From the NCBI GenBank assembly GCA_965205925.1, contig OZ242183.1:744001-808000 (forward strand): DNA of 64,000 nt. The letters run 5' to 3'. Below, in pieces: positions 1 to 9,144 of the stretch (within the stretch, counting starts at the first letter, position 1; every line of letters starts with the position of its first letter). The notes beneath the pieces were generated by a model. That model had not been told where the DNA came from. It was given only the letters and a program-made list of their open reading frames with translations, and did not search any database. The stretch is from CAYRJD01 sp965205925. GTDB lineage: Bacteria; Actinomycetota; Acidimicrobiia; Acidimicrobiales; Poriferisodalaceae. Both the position numbers and the translations under genes were made by a program.

Positions 1-38
1 TTATTCATGCTGCTTTGTTGTCATACATCCCATGACAG

Positions 39-791
39 TCATGCGGACTTCTTGGCATAAACCACAAGCGACTTGGGTAGAACTCGATTTAGCAGATCGT
101 CAAGTTTGCGAGTCAGCCACGGCTTTTTCATCATGTCCCACACCAAGAAACGGTGATAAGCCGACACAAGCCGATGCTGGTCGTTGGTTGGGCCTACAGC
201 GCAACGCAACCACCAATACGGAGCATGTAGTGAATGTGCCCCATGCCTACCTGTTGGAACTAGTCCAACACCGGTCAGCTTGGCCAAAAGTTCTGGAGAG
301 GTGTAGATACGCACATGGCCTCCCGACACAAAGGGTGCCGAGTACTGTTGGCTGAGCCCCCAACACACCCGTTCCGATAGCCACGCCGGAACTGAAATAG
401 CGATCGTGCCACCTGGCCGCAACACGCGCGACAACTCAGACAGTGCGGTGGTGTCGTTGTCAATGTGCTCCAAAATTTCCGATGCGATTATGCGGTCAAA
501 GCAATTGTCAGGGAACGGCAAGGCAGTTGCGTCTGCAGCGAGGACACTGCCGGTAGGTGGCTCAACGCCAACGTTTATGTTCGGGTCCGCGGCAAAGGTC
601 TGCTTTACCTGGTGCACATCGTTTAGCGAACTATCCAGCGCAACAACGCGACAACCTTGACGCGCACTTTCAAACGCGTGACGACCCGACCCGCAACCAA
701 GGTCAAGCACAGTCTCACCGTGACGCACCCCTAAGCGTTGATAATCAACGGTCAACATCTCAGTCGGCCAAGAGAGCTCGATAGTGCTCAA
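39..791 (-). CDS. SAM-dependent class I methyltransferase
   Basis: A 250-residue Rossmann-fold methyltransferase. Motif I is clear at residues 28-37 (VLDLGCGSGR), with an acidic residue ending strand 2 (VVALD), a post-I segment with AADATALPFPDNCFDRI and the LRPGGTIAIS strand typical of the Methyltransf_11/UbiE-like fold. The acceptor cannot be read from sequence. It follows the glycosyltransferase gene with a 32-bp overlap (start at 791, upstream stop at 760), so the two are translationally coupled and probably act on the same glycan or glycolipid. A cell-surface or lipid-linked sugar acceptor is inference only. Confidence 0.85.
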   Translation of the reverse strand: MSTIELSWPTEMLTVDYQRLGVRHGETVLDLGCGSGRHAFESARQGCRVVALDSSLNDVHQVKQTFAADPNINVGVEPPTGSVLAADATALPFPDNCFDRIIASEILEHIDNDTTALSELSRVLRPGGTIAISVPAWLSERVCWGLSQQYSAPFVSGGHVRIYTSPELLAKLTGVGLVPTGRHGAHSLHAPYWWLRCAVGPTNDQHRLVSAYHRFLVWDMMKKPWLTRKLDDLLNRVLPKSLVVYAKKSA

Positions 792-2013
792 CGGTTCGCT
801 CAGCTGCTAAGCGCCAAGTAAATCGTTCGGTTACACGGTTACGGGCTGCCGCACCGAGTTTCGCTCGCAGCTCTGGGTTATCCAACATCTCACGGATAGC
901 ACCTTCCAGTGCTTGCACGTCACCGGGCGGTACCGACAAACATGCGACTCCGTCTGGGCCGGTTACCTCAGGTAAGGCACCGCCGGTAGTTGCTACCAAT
1001 GGAGTTCCACAAGACATTGCCTCAGCAGCCGGCAAAGAGAATCCCTCGTAAATAGAAGGCACCACCGCTACTTGCGCTTCGTTATAAAGCTCGGCTATCT
1101 CCTCTTCGCGCAGTCCGCTCTTAAATTCCACATGGTCGGTCAATCCGAGTCTGGCGATGCGCCGACGAGAGACCGAGTCCTTCTTAGCGCTACCGAGTAC
1201 GACCAAGTGAAGATCTGGATGATCGGTTCGCAGTTTCGCCATTGCCTCCAACAGGTAAGCCAGGCCTTTGATTGCCACATCCGCACTGGCCGTTGTCATT
1301 AAGCGCCCAGGAACTTTCGCAACGTTTGGCAACGGCTTAAACATGTCAATGTCAACGCCCGCATTGACGACGTGAACGTTTTCGGGATCAACACCGAAGT
1401 CGGTGATGATGTCGTCTTGACTGCTGTTAGAAACCGTGACAATGTGTTCTAGTCGACGAGCAACTCGTATCTGCATGCGGGTAAAGGAATAAAAACGCCG
1501 CAAAATCATTCGCCTAGCGAACCGAGTGGCGTGGTTGATTTCCACACGCTTATCAACCGTGATGGGGTGATGGATGGTGGCAAGAACGGGTTTGCCAGTG
1601 CGGCGCAAGAAGTCAATGCCATATCCCAAGCATTGGTTGTCGTGAATCAGGTCGAACTCATCAAGGCGTGTGCGCAGATGCTTATTCGCTCGCAGGCTGA
1701 AGGTGAGCGGTTCCGCAAACGCTGCTGTGCAAGACATGGCGTACTCCAGTAGGTCATACATGTTCTTGATCGTGCGATGAGTCCTAATTGTGCGAAGAGC
1801 AGTATCTGAACGATGGACGTCAAGGCTGGGCAGCTTGGTGAGCGTTATGTCAGGATCAAGAGTTGGATACGGCTGACCTGAAAAGACCTCTATGTAGTGA
1901 CCTAGCTCGGTTAGTTGACGAGCCATGTGTCGTGTGTAGACACCTTGACCACCGGTAAATGGGTTTCCGCGGTAGGTCAAAAAGGCGATTCTTAACCTTT
2001 TTGATTTTGACAT
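760..2013 (-). CDS. Glycosyltransferase family 4 (GT-B fold)
   Basis: 417 residues. The N-terminal acceptor domain has the Gly-rich loop GNPFTGGQGVYTRHMARQL at about 16-34, and the C-terminal nucleotide-sugar domain carries the GT4 E-x7-E signature (EGFSLPAAE, Glu323 and Glu331) followed by GTPLVATTGGALPEV. These are hallmarks of retaining GT4 enzymes such as PimB/MshA relatives. Donor and acceptor are unknown. It is first in a minus-strand pair with a methyltransferase. The ATG at 2013 lies close to the divergent hemE gene, so their promoters must share the short gap. Confidence 0.88.
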   Translation of the reverse strand: MSKSKRLRIAFLTYRGNPFTGGQGVYTRHMARQLTELGHYIEVFSGQPYPTLDPDITLTKLPSLDVHRSDTALRTIRTHRTIKNMYDLLEYAMSCTAAFAEPLTFSLRANKHLRTRLDEFDLIHDNQCLGYGIDFLRRTGKPVLATIHHPITVDKRVEINHATRFARRMILRRFYSFTRMQIRVARRLEHIVTVSNSSQDDIITDFGVDPENVHVVNAGVDIDMFKPLPNVAKVPGRLMTTASADVAIKGLAYLLEAMAKLRTDHPDLHLVVLGSAKKDSVSRRRIARLGLTDHVEFKSGLREEEIAELYNEAQVAVVPSIYEGFSLPAAEAMSCGTPLVATTGGALPEVTGPDGVACLSVPPGDVQALEGAIREMLDNPELRAKLGAAARNRVTERFTWRLAAERTVEHYRALLAD

Positions 2014-2064
2014 TTCGCCCCTTTGCGGCGCGGGCAGGGTACAGCCAGCCGCGCCCTGTATCGC

Positions 2065-3303
2065 ATGAGGTCTCGCTACCGTGCGGACTCTGTGAGTGCA
2101 TTAGCAGCCGATCATCCACTTCGTGGGTTAGCCAACTCGGCGTACTTGCTGGCAGCTAACAGCAACGTTGCTAACAAGCCCAACAACAAAGCTGTCGCAG
2201 CGTTGGCACACACTCCGGTGTGGTTTCAGCGTCAAGCCGGTCGGTCTTTGCCCGAGTACCGCGCCCTTCGCAGTGATGCCAGCATTCTTGATGCCATCAA
2301 AAATCCCGAGCTAGCTGCGGAGATCACGCTGCAACCGGTGCGACGCTACGGCGTAGATGCTGCGGTTTTGTTTTCGGACATCATCGTTCCTGTTGTTGGT
2401 GTCGGCTTCGGGATGGAGATAAAGCCAGGGATAGGTCCGGTAGCTGATCGGCCGTTTGAGAGCCGCGCTGACCTTGAGCGTTTGCAGCCGCTTGTACCCG
2501 ATCAGCATGTGCCATTCGTGGCTGAGGCGGTGAAGCTGGCAACGCAGATGCTTGTTTCTGAGGGGCTGGAGGTGCCGCTCATCGGTTTTGCAGGCGCGCC
2601 ATTCACCGTCGCTAGTTATCTGATTGAAGGCAAGCCGTCACGTGATCAAGCTCGCACTAAACAGCTAATGCTGAACGACTCAGCATTATGGCACGACCTA
2701 ATGTCTCGCTTGACCGACATAGCCGTGCAGTCAATGCGGGCACAGGTAATGGCCGGTGCCAGCGCGGTTCAACTGTTTGACACCTGGGCGGGAGCGTTAA
2801 CCCCTAACGATTACACGCAGTTCGTGCTGCCACACTCGCAACGAGTGTTTACCGAGTTGGCGGATTTAGCTGCAGAGGGAGTGCCGCGAGCACATTTTGG
2901 TGTGAACACGGGGGAGTTGCTGGGTTTGATGGCTTCGGTTGACTGTGAGGTTGTAGGTGTTGACTGGCGCGTCCCGCTTGATGTTGCTGCAAGGAAAATC
3001 AGGGCACACAAAAGCGACACCATGCAAGGATCCCAACAAGGATCCCAGCTAGCACTGCAACAGGCACTGCAAGGCAACCTTGATCCCGCCGCTTGTTTGG
3101 CGTCCTGGCCTGCTGTGCGAGAACGAGTCGATCAAATACTAGCCAGTGCTAGCGCATTGCCCGGACATATTTTCAATCTGGGACATGGTGTTTTGCCTTC
3201 GACCGATCCGACGATCCTTGAAAAGGTTGTGCGTTATGTGCATGATCAGACCGGTAGAGCTGGTCGGGCTGATTCATCGAATAGCGAACCGAACCCTGCT
3301 TAA
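2065..3303 (+). CDS. hemE: Uroporphyrinogen decarboxylase
   Basis: Decarboxylates the four acetate chains of uroporphyrinogen III to coproporphyrinogen III in heme synthesis. Diagnostic segments are FQRQAGRSLPEYR near the N-terminus, GFAGAPFTVASYLIEG, FDTWAG and the C-terminal FNLGHGVLPSTDP. The open frame extends back to 2023, only 9 bp from the divergent GT4 start, so I prefer ATG 2065 (or GTG 2092). All options leave an N-terminal extension compared with the usual family start. A Gln-rich insertion built from two adjacent 12-bp duplications lies at 3025-3075. The hemY-type gene follows after 5 bp, implying one operon. The start is uncertain. Confidence 0.93.
   Translation: MRSRYRADSVSALAADHPLRGLANSAYLLAANSNVANKPNNKAVAALAHTPVWFQRQAGRSLPEYRALRSDASILDAIKNPELAAEITLQPVRRYGVDAAVLFSDIIVPVVGVGFGMEIKPGIGPVADRPFESRADLERLQPLVPDQHVPFVAEAVKLATQMLVSEGLEVPLIGFAGAPFTVASYLIEGKPSRDQARTKQLMLNDSALWHDLMSRLTDIAVQSMRAQVMAGASAVQLFDTWAGALTPNDYTQFVLPHSQRVFTELADLAAEGVPRAHFGVNTGELLGLMASVDCEVVGVDWRVPLDVAARKIRAHKSDTMQGSQQGSQLALQQALQGNLDPAACLASWPAVRERVDQILASASALPGHIFNLGHGVLPSTDPTILEKVVRYVHDQTGRAGRADSSNSEPNPA
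3025..3075 (+). repeat. Two adjacent 12-bp tandem duplications inside hemE
   Basis: The unit caaggatccca(a/g) occurs at 3025-3036 and 3037-3048, and gcactgcaa(cag/ggc) at 3052-3063 and 3064-3075. They encode the Gln-rich loop QGSQQGSQLALQQALQGN, which interrupts the usual HemE sequence between the KIRAHKSDT and LDP segments. Reading frame is preserved. Confidence 0.8.
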
Positions 3304-3308
3304 TAGGC

Positions 3309-4832
3309 GTGAGTAAAGCACCTAGACAGAACACGGGCGGTAAGCAAGCCAGCGGCGCTAGTCGTGTTGTGGTTATCGGTGGAGGCATCACCGGGTTGGC
3401 AACTGCTTTTGCTCTGACTCAAGCCAACCATAGTGAGACCAGCCAGCAAGATCCGCCAGTTGAAGTGGTGCTGTTGGAAAGCAGTCACCGTCTCGGCGGG
3501 AAGATTCTCACAACGCCATTCATGGAGCGTCCGGTTGATGAAGGAGCCGACGCTTTTCTCACGCGAGTGCCGTGGGCACTCGACCTTGTGCGCAAGCTTG
3601 GCCAAGTAGGCGAGCACGACATGGCATCGATAATTTCTCCATCGGCCAGCAACGCTTATGTACTCAGCACTCGCCATCGCACCGCGTTGAGGGTGTTGCC
3701 CGAAGGGTTAGTAATGGGCGTGCCAACGTCGTTCTTGAGCTTGGCGAAGTCGCAGATTGTTGGTCTTAAAGACATAGCCCGAATGGCGCTTGACGTGGTT
3801 CGCCGCGATAACTGGGCGGGACCAGATGAAACCATTGGCGAACTGGTAAGCAGGCGATTAGGAACCGAAATAGCCGATGCAGTGGTCAGTCCGCTGCTGG
3901 GAAGCATCAACGCTGGTGACATCCATCGCCTAGAAGCACTATCGGTTGCGCCTGTGCTGGGTGAGGCTGCGCGCGAAGGCGGCAGCCTGATTCGAATTCT
4001 TCGCCGCCAACGGACTACTAACGCAAAGCCGAGCGCTACTGGCCCGATTTTTGCGAGCTTTGAAAACGGACTGGGAGTGCTACCAGAGGAGCTCGCTGCG
4101 GTGCTGCGTCAAACGAATAGCGTGATGATTCGCACCGGTGTTTCGGCCCAGAAAATTGTTCCAGCACAGTCCCGGGCAGATCATCGCCTTGAAGTAACTA
4201 CCGATCAGGGTGAGCAGCTCAACGCAGACACTGTTGTTGTCACCTCTCCTACATATGTGACTAAGAGGCTTCTTGGGTCTGCGGCTCCCAACGCATCTGC
4301 CTTGCTTTCGAAGATTGAATACGCCTCCGTTGCGATTGTGACACTCGGGTTCAACCGCTCACAACTACGACATCGCTTGGATGTGGCTGGCTTGCTCGTG
4401 CCGTCTCGCGAAGGAATGCTCACCACCGCTTGCAGTTTTGCTTCCGCCAAATGGCCGCACTGGGCTGGTAAGGATCAGGTGGTTTTGCGAGTTTCGGTTG
4501 GCCGACATGGTGATGATCGAGCCAAACAGATGAGCGACGAAGCGCTAGCGCAGGCTGTGGTCAGTGAACTTTCACCATTGCTGAAAATTTCTGGCGACGC
4601 TCTAGATCAGCGTGTTTCACGCTGGGATGATTCGTTTCCGCAGTATTTGAAAGGGCATCAATCGCTAGTCAAACAGATTGAGGATGAGCTGGCTATCGAG
4701 TTGCCAGGAGTGCTGTTGGCAGGGGCCGGATATCGCGGCTTGGGAGTTCCAGCATGTATCCGCCAAGGCACGCAGGCAGCTAATGCTGTACTTGCAGACT
4801 TAGCACCTGCGATGACGGGGCAAGCCGGCTGA
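3309..4832 (+). CDS. hemY: HemY-type proto/coproporphyrinogen oxidase
   Basis: 507-residue FAD-dependent oxidase of the HemY/HemG (PPOX) family. The dinucleotide fold VVVIGGGITGLATAFAL is at about 17-33, the second FAD strand is EVVLLESSHRLGGKI, and the C-terminus has LLAGAGYRGLGVPACIRQGTQAANAV. In most actinobacteria this enzyme oxidises coproporphyrinogen III in the coproporphyrin-dependent pathway, and that role is more likely here than the protoporphyrinogen reaction. The GTG start at 3309 sits 5 bp after the hemE stop, so the two steps are co-expressed. Confidence 0.9.
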   Translation: MSKAPRQNTGGKQASGASRVVVIGGGITGLATAFALTQANHSETSQQDPPVEVVLLESSHRLGGKILTTPFMERPVDEGADAFLTRVPWALDLVRKLGQVGEHDMASIISPSASNAYVLSTRHRTALRVLPEGLVMGVPTSFLSLAKSQIVGLKDIARMALDVVRRDNWAGPDETIGELVSRRLGTEIADAVVSPLLGSINAGDIHRLEALSVAPVLGEAAREGGSLIRILRRQRTTNAKPSATGPIFASFENGLGVLPEELAAVLRQTNSVMIRTGVSAQKIVPAQSRADHRLEVTTDQGEQLNADTVVVTSPTYVTKRLLGSAAPNASALLSKIEYASVAIVTLGFNRSQLRHRLDVAGLLVPSREGMLTTACSFASAKWPHWAGKDQVVLRVSVGRHGDDRAKQMSDEALAQAVVSELSPLLKISGDALDQRVSRWDDSFPQYLKGHQSLVKQIEDELAIELPGVLLAGAGYRGLGVPACIRQGTQAANAVLADLAPAMTGQAG

Positions 4833-4850
4833 GTTTGCCTGTGTTTGTTT

Positions 4851-6494
4851 ATGAGATTCAGTAGGTGGTGGTCGCTGCTACTAGCAGCACTAATGGGTGT
4901 GGCGACCATGTTTTCTTTGCCGCACATTGTCGAGAAAGTTTCGATTGCTTGGGTGGCGGCACCCATTGGCTTGGGCGTCTTTATCGTTTGGCAAAGACAT
5001 AGCTGGGCGAAAGACAAGCCCATTAATCCAGTCAAACGCTGGCGTCGCCATTTTGCGACAATTTACGCCTTTTGGGCAGGGGCTTACGGTTTCGGGCTGG
5101 TTTGGCTTACCGATCTGACCATCCCTGGCTGGGTTATAGCAGCGCTGATCGAAGCGCTGATCATGTCGGTGCCGACGGCGATTGTCTTAGGAGCCTGCAA
5201 CGTTGCGAGACCTGCTCGTTACTTGCATCTCAGCAGTGCTCTCGCTTTTGGGGCAGCCCTTGCCCTGGGCGAGGCAGTTCGCTGGGCGTTCCCCTTCGGC
5301 GGGGTTCCACTGTCAAGTCTTGCGTTGGGCGCAGTGGATGCCCCGTGGGCCCCGCTTGCTCGGCTGGGTGGACCGTTGCTGCTAGTTACTGCAACGGGAT
5401 TGCTGGCCTTTGCCCTTGTGGCCTTAATGATGTCCTTGGAGAACCTTTTTCTTGGCAGGCGGCCACAGGTTCTTCCCTGGGCGGTACCGCTAGCGCTGGT
5501 TGCTTTCTTCAGCGTGGTTGGTGTGCTCGCATTCAAAACAGAGTCGGCAAGCGAACTGCAAGTAGCGGTGCTTCAGTCCGGTGGCGAACGAGGAGAGCGA
5601 GGCCGAGCTGACGACATATTTGACAAGCACGTAGAGATCACGCGCAAGTACGCCAGTGAACTGGCCGATGTTGAACTACTGGTGTGGAGCGAGAGCAGCG
5701 TTGCCAGTGACGGTCCGTTGGAGGATTCACCAGAGCTTGAGCGACTGCAGGCGCTAGCAAGCGAGATTGACATAACCATCATCGCTAACTTCTACGAACG
5801 CAGCGTTGGGATCGACCCGCCGCGTTTCCGCAATGCTTCTATCGCGGTTGCACCCGAATCCGATTCCGCCAATTCGCAATCAGATACGCAAGACGACCCC
5901 CCAGCTAGCGGCTACCTCGGCCGCTACGACAAGGTTCACCTAGTGCCGTTCGGTGAATACATCCCTTGGCGTGAGTTCCTCGACAATTTTGCTGATCTAT
6001 CGTTGGTAAGTCGCGACGCCATCGCCGGCTCAGCCCCTGGGCTGCTGCAATCACCGGTTGGCCCTCTAGCAGTTGCTAGCTCCTTTGAGATCTATTTCCC
6101 AGGCAGCGTGCGCAGCGGGGTAAATGCCGGCGGTCGCATCGTGGTGAATCCGACACTGGCCTCTAGCTATCGAACCAGTTGGGTACCTGCACAGTCTTTG
6201 GCGTCGGCCAGGTTGCGAGCCATAGAAAGCGGACGCTGGGTTTTGCAAGCGTCTACGACTGGCTATTCGGCGGTGATTGATCCGGCTGGCAACGTCATTG
6301 GACGTACCACGCTGGGAGACACTGCGGTTGTCGTTGCGGCAGCGGAGCTACGAGAAGGACACACCGCGGCAACTTTCTTGAGCACTTGGCCGATCGTGCT
6401 GGCGGCTTCGTTTATGTTCGCCTATGGACTGCTAGCTAGCAAAAGGCCAGCACGACCCGGGCCGAGTGCATTAGGGGCACCAAAGTGCGGTTAA
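4851..6494 (+). CDS. lnt: Apolipoprotein N-acyltransferase family protein
   Basis: About 547 residues: several N-terminal membrane segments (first ~195 residues), a periplasm-side nitrilase (CN_hydrolase) domain, and a final C-terminal membrane helix. Lnt adds the third acyl chain to lipoproteins. Catalytic-triad positions read Glu281 (in VWSESS), Lys361 (in YDKVHLVPFGEYIP) and, where the nucleophilic Cys is expected before FE, Ser411 (ASSFEIYFP). So the Cys is replaced by Ser. The C-terminal nitrilase core (NPTLASSYRT, ARLRAIESGRWVLQAS) is intact. TTG 4845 is an alternative start. Its 3' end overlaps the convergent dehydrogenase gene by 4 bp. Several lipoproteins are encoded in this window, so a substrate pool exists. 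Confidence 0.85.
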   Translation: MRFSRWWSLLLAALMGVATMFSLPHIVEKVSIAWVAAPIGLGVFIVWQRHSWAKDKPINPVKRWRRHFATIYAFWAGAYGFGLVWLTDLTIPGWVIAALIEALIMSVPTAIVLGACNVARPARYLHLSSALAFGAALALGEAVRWAFPFGGVPLSSLALGAVDAPWAPLARLGGPLLLVTATGLLAFALVALMMSLENLFLGRRPQVLPWAVPLALVAFFSVVGVLAFKTESASELQVAVLQSGGERGERGRADDIFDKHVEITRKYASELADVELLVWSESSVASDGPLEDSPELERLQALASEIDITIIANFYERSVGIDPPRFRNASIAVAPESDSANSQSDTQDDPPASGYLGRYDKVHLVPFGEYIPWREFLDNFADLSLVSRDAIAGSAPGLLQSPVGPLAVASSFEIYFPGSVRSGVNAGGRIVVNPTLASSYRTSWVPAQSLASARLRAIESGRWVLQASTTGYSAVIDPAGNVIGRTTLGDTAVVVAAAELREGHTAATFLSTWPIVLAASFMFAYGLLASKRPARPGPSALGAPKCG

Positions 6495-7474
6495 GCCCGG
6501 TTGTCGTTGCGGCCAGGCCAAACGTCTTGATTTAGCAAATTTGGTGGACGTCTACCGCTCAGAGCTGCCATGACTTCTTCCACTGCAAACGAAAAAATTC
6601 TGCGCGTGCCAGCACCGGTGGCCGATGCCACATGTGGAGTAACCAGAACGTCGTCGCGCCCTAGCAACGGATGATCGACTGGCAGCGGTTCAGGGTCGGT
6701 TACGTCAAGCGCTGCACCACGCACTTTGCCAGATTCCAACGCAGCCAATAAAGCATCTTGGTCAACCAGTCCACCACGCGAGGTGTTTACCAGGTACACC
6801 CCATCGTTCATGGCGTCAAGCAGGTCCGCATCAATCAGGTGCTGAGTGGCTTCGCTAAGCGGGGCATGCACAGACACCACGTGAGCACCGGACACGACCT
6901 CAGAGGGAGTCGCGGCCAAAGTTACGCCCATCTCCTTAGCACGGTCAGCATCTATGTACGGGTCGTAGGCCACCACATTCATCCCAACATCGCGCATTAT
7001 TCGGCCGACTAAACCACCTATGCGCCCAAGTCCAATCAACCCCAGAGTGTTGCCGTTAAGTTCCAGATGACCGTGGCGCGCCCAATAGTTACCTTCGGAG
7101 CGTTCCAGCCGGTTGGCACTCTCACGCAAGCCCTTGGTGATAGCGAAGATAAGCGAGACCGTGTGCTCGGCTGTTGAAATTGTCGGCCCGTCAGGTGTAT
7201 TGCAAGCCGCGATACCGAAGGTTGTGGCGTCAGCCAGGTCAAGATTGTCATAACCGATTCCGGCTCGCACGATTACTCGCAGTCTTGGCGCAAGCTCATA
7301 TACAGATGCGTTGTAGCTGACAGTTGCACCGACTATGGCGCCATCGCCCCGCTCAATGTTGGCTAACGGATTATCTTCGGTGCCAGCAATGATCTGCGCC
7401 TTATCGCCGATTAGCTCGCGCTGCATTTCTCCAGCTGGTCGATCAAACCAGATTGTCGGTTGTTCGTTAGGCAT
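6491..7474 (-). CDS. D-isomer 2-hydroxyacid dehydrogenase (CtBP/PGDH-like)
   Basis: 327-residue NAD(P)-dependent 2-hydroxyacid dehydrogenase. The nucleotide-binding motif GNTLGLIGLGRIGGLVGRIM lies near the middle, followed by the acidic strand end VVAYDPYID, the signature VVSVHAPLSEATQHLI, VNTSRGGLVDQDAL with the catalytic Arg, and the His of TPHVASATGAG. It lacks the ACT domain of full-length SerA, so it resembles the short CtBP-like/hydroxypyruvate reductase group. The exact substrate is unknown. It is convergent with lnt (4-bp overlap) and lies downstream of guaB on the same strand after about 58 bp. Confidence 0.87.
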   Translation of the reverse strand: MPNEQPTIWFDRPAGEMQRELIGDKAQIIAGTEDNPLANIERGDGAIVGATVSYNASVYELAPRLRVIVRAGIGYDNLDLADATTFGIAACNTPDGPTISTAEHTVSLIFAITKGLRESANRLERSEGNYWARHGHLELNGNTLGLIGLGRIGGLVGRIMRDVGMNVVAYDPYIDADRAKEMGVTLAATPSEVVSGAHVVSVHAPLSEATQHLIDADLLDAMNDGVYLVNTSRGGLVDQDALLAALESGKVRGAALDVTDPEPLPVDHPLLGRDDVLVTPHVASATGAGTRRIFSFAVEEVMAALSGRRPPNLLNQDVWPGRNDNRA

Positions 7475-7532
7475 TGCTAGTTAGGTGGGGGCTAGTTAGA
7501 TGTGTTAGTTAAGCCGTTGCTAGCAAACACAG

Positions 7533-9038
7533 TTAGCTAGGCATTCTGTAAGTCGGCAGACGGTAGTTCGGAGCGGTCTTAGTCACGATTATGTCGTGCG
7601 CATGGCTTTCACGAATACCCGCAGTGGTGATCTTTACAAAGCGAGTGTCGTAACGCAGCGCAGCGATGTCTGCAGCTCCGCAATAACCCATGGCTTGACG
7701 CAAGCCGCCAACTAACTGATGCAGCACACTCGCTAGCGGACCCTTGTATGACACTCGTCCTTCAATGCCCTCGGGCACGAGCATGTCGTCGGTATGCATG
7801 TCCTGGAAGTAACGGTCTTTGGAATAGCTACGACCCTGCATTGCTCCGAGCGAACCCATACCTCGGTATTCCTTGAAGTACTCACCTTGATGCACTACCA
7901 CATCGCCGGGACTTTCTTCGGTGCCAGCAAACACACTGCCAAACATGGCGCAATGAGCGCCCGCCGCTAACGCTTTGACGAGGTCGCCGGAATATTGCAT
8001 GCCACCGTCGGCAATGATTGGAATATCGTGGCCGGCCGCTGCCTGAGCGCAGTCAAACACTGCGGTGATCTGTGGCACACCAACCCCAGCCACGATCCGT
8101 GTAGTACAAATCGAGCCGGGCCCAATACCCACCTTTATGGCGTCGGCACCTACATCTATTAGCGCCGTCGTCGCTTCGGCAGTGGCGACATTTCCCGCCA
8201 CCACATCAACCTCGTAGGTTGACTTGATCTTGGTGACCGTTTCAATGACTGGGCGAGAGTGGCCGTGCGCGGTGTCAACCACTATTACGTCCACGCTGCG
8301 CTCGGCCAGCGCCGCGGCGCGTTCGTAAGCATCTGGGCCAGTCCCTACCGCGGCTGCTACCCGCAGTCGGCCGTGCTCGTCTTTGCTGGCGTGCGGATAT
8401 TGAATGCGCTTTTCGATGTCTTTGACCGTGATAAGTCCCACCAGCATGAAATCGTCATTGACGATCGGCAGCTTTTCAATCTTGTGTTTGCCTAGTACCG
8501 CTTGCGCTTCTGTTAGAGAAATTCCCTCATGAGCGGTGATGAGTTTTTCGGAGGTCATTACGTCGGATACAAGCTGATTGTGATCGGTTTCAAAGCGCAG
8601 ATCGCGGTTGGTGAGAATGCCTACCAACCGACCCTTTTGCGTGATCGGTACACCACTGATCTTGAAGTTCGACATCAGTAGCTCGGCATCGCCCAGCGTG
8701 GCCTCGGGTGGCAGTGTGACCGGATCGGCGATCATGCCTGACTCAGAGCGCTTCACCTTGTCCACCTCAGCGGCTTGATCTTCGACTGACAGGTTGCGGT
8801 GCATAACTCCGATGCCACCATGCCGTGCCATCGCCATAGCCATCGGTGCCTCGGTGACGGTGTCCATAGCCGCACTGGCCAGTGGCATGCTTAATGGAAT
8901 GTTGCGCGTAAAGCGAGTGGTGGTGTCAACAGTGTCTGGCAGGATCTCCGACTCGGCGGGGATTAGCAGAACGTCGTCAAACGTGAGACCCTCAATCGCA
9001 AACTTTTGATCTTGTGAGGGAAACCGATCAGCAGCCAT
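7533..9038 (-). CDS. guaB: Inosine-5'-monophosphate dehydrogenase
   Basis: Oxidises IMP to XMP, the committed step to guanine nucleotides. The (beta/alpha)8 domain is interrupted by a CBS pair at about residues 105-215. The catalytic loop GPGSICTTRIVAGVGVPQ places the nucleophile at Cys311. The K+/IMP site region (ADGGMQYSGDLVKALAAGA) and the flap (YRGMGSLGAM) are present. Length of about 501 residues fits bacterial IMPDH. I chose ATG 9038 (MAADRF) because the family starts shortly before LTFDDVLL; the frame runs to GTG 9083. It is divergent from gpgS. Confidence 0.96.
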   Translation of the reverse strand: MAADRFPSQDQKFAIEGLTFDDVLLIPAESEILPDTVDTTTRFTRNIPLSMPLASAAMDTVTEAPMAMAMARHGGIGVMHRNLSVEDQAAEVDKVKRSESGMIADPVTLPPEATLGDAELLMSNFKISGVPITQKGRLVGILTNRDLRFETDHNQLVSDVMTSEKLITAHEGISLTEAQAVLGKHKIEKLPIVNDDFMLVGLITVKDIEKRIQYPHASKDEHGRLRVAAAVGTGPDAYERAAALAERSVDVIVVDTAHGHSRPVIETVTKIKSTYEVDVVAGNVATAEATTALIDVGADAIKVGIGPGSICTTRIVAGVGVPQITAVFDCAQAAAGHDIPIIADGGMQYSGDLVKALAAGAHCAMFGSVFAGTEESPGDVVVHQGEYFKEYRGMGSLGAMQGRSYSKDRYFQDMHTDDMLVPEGIEGRVSYKGPLASVLHQLVGGLRQAMGYCGAADIAALRYDTRFVKITTAGIRESHAHDIIVTKTAPNYRLPTYRMPS

Positions 9039-9144
9039 ATTGAAGATTAGCGCGGCCGCTTGCGGAACCAAGACAGCCATCACCGTTCATAAGACTGCGA
9101 CGCATGGCTAAAACTTTCGCGACGCCATGCCCTAGCGTTTGGTT

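Noticed and set aside
1..38. Possible start of another minus-strand gene at the left edge
   Set aside because: One short frame (ATG at 24) stops at once with TAA at 1-3, and the others are too short to judge.
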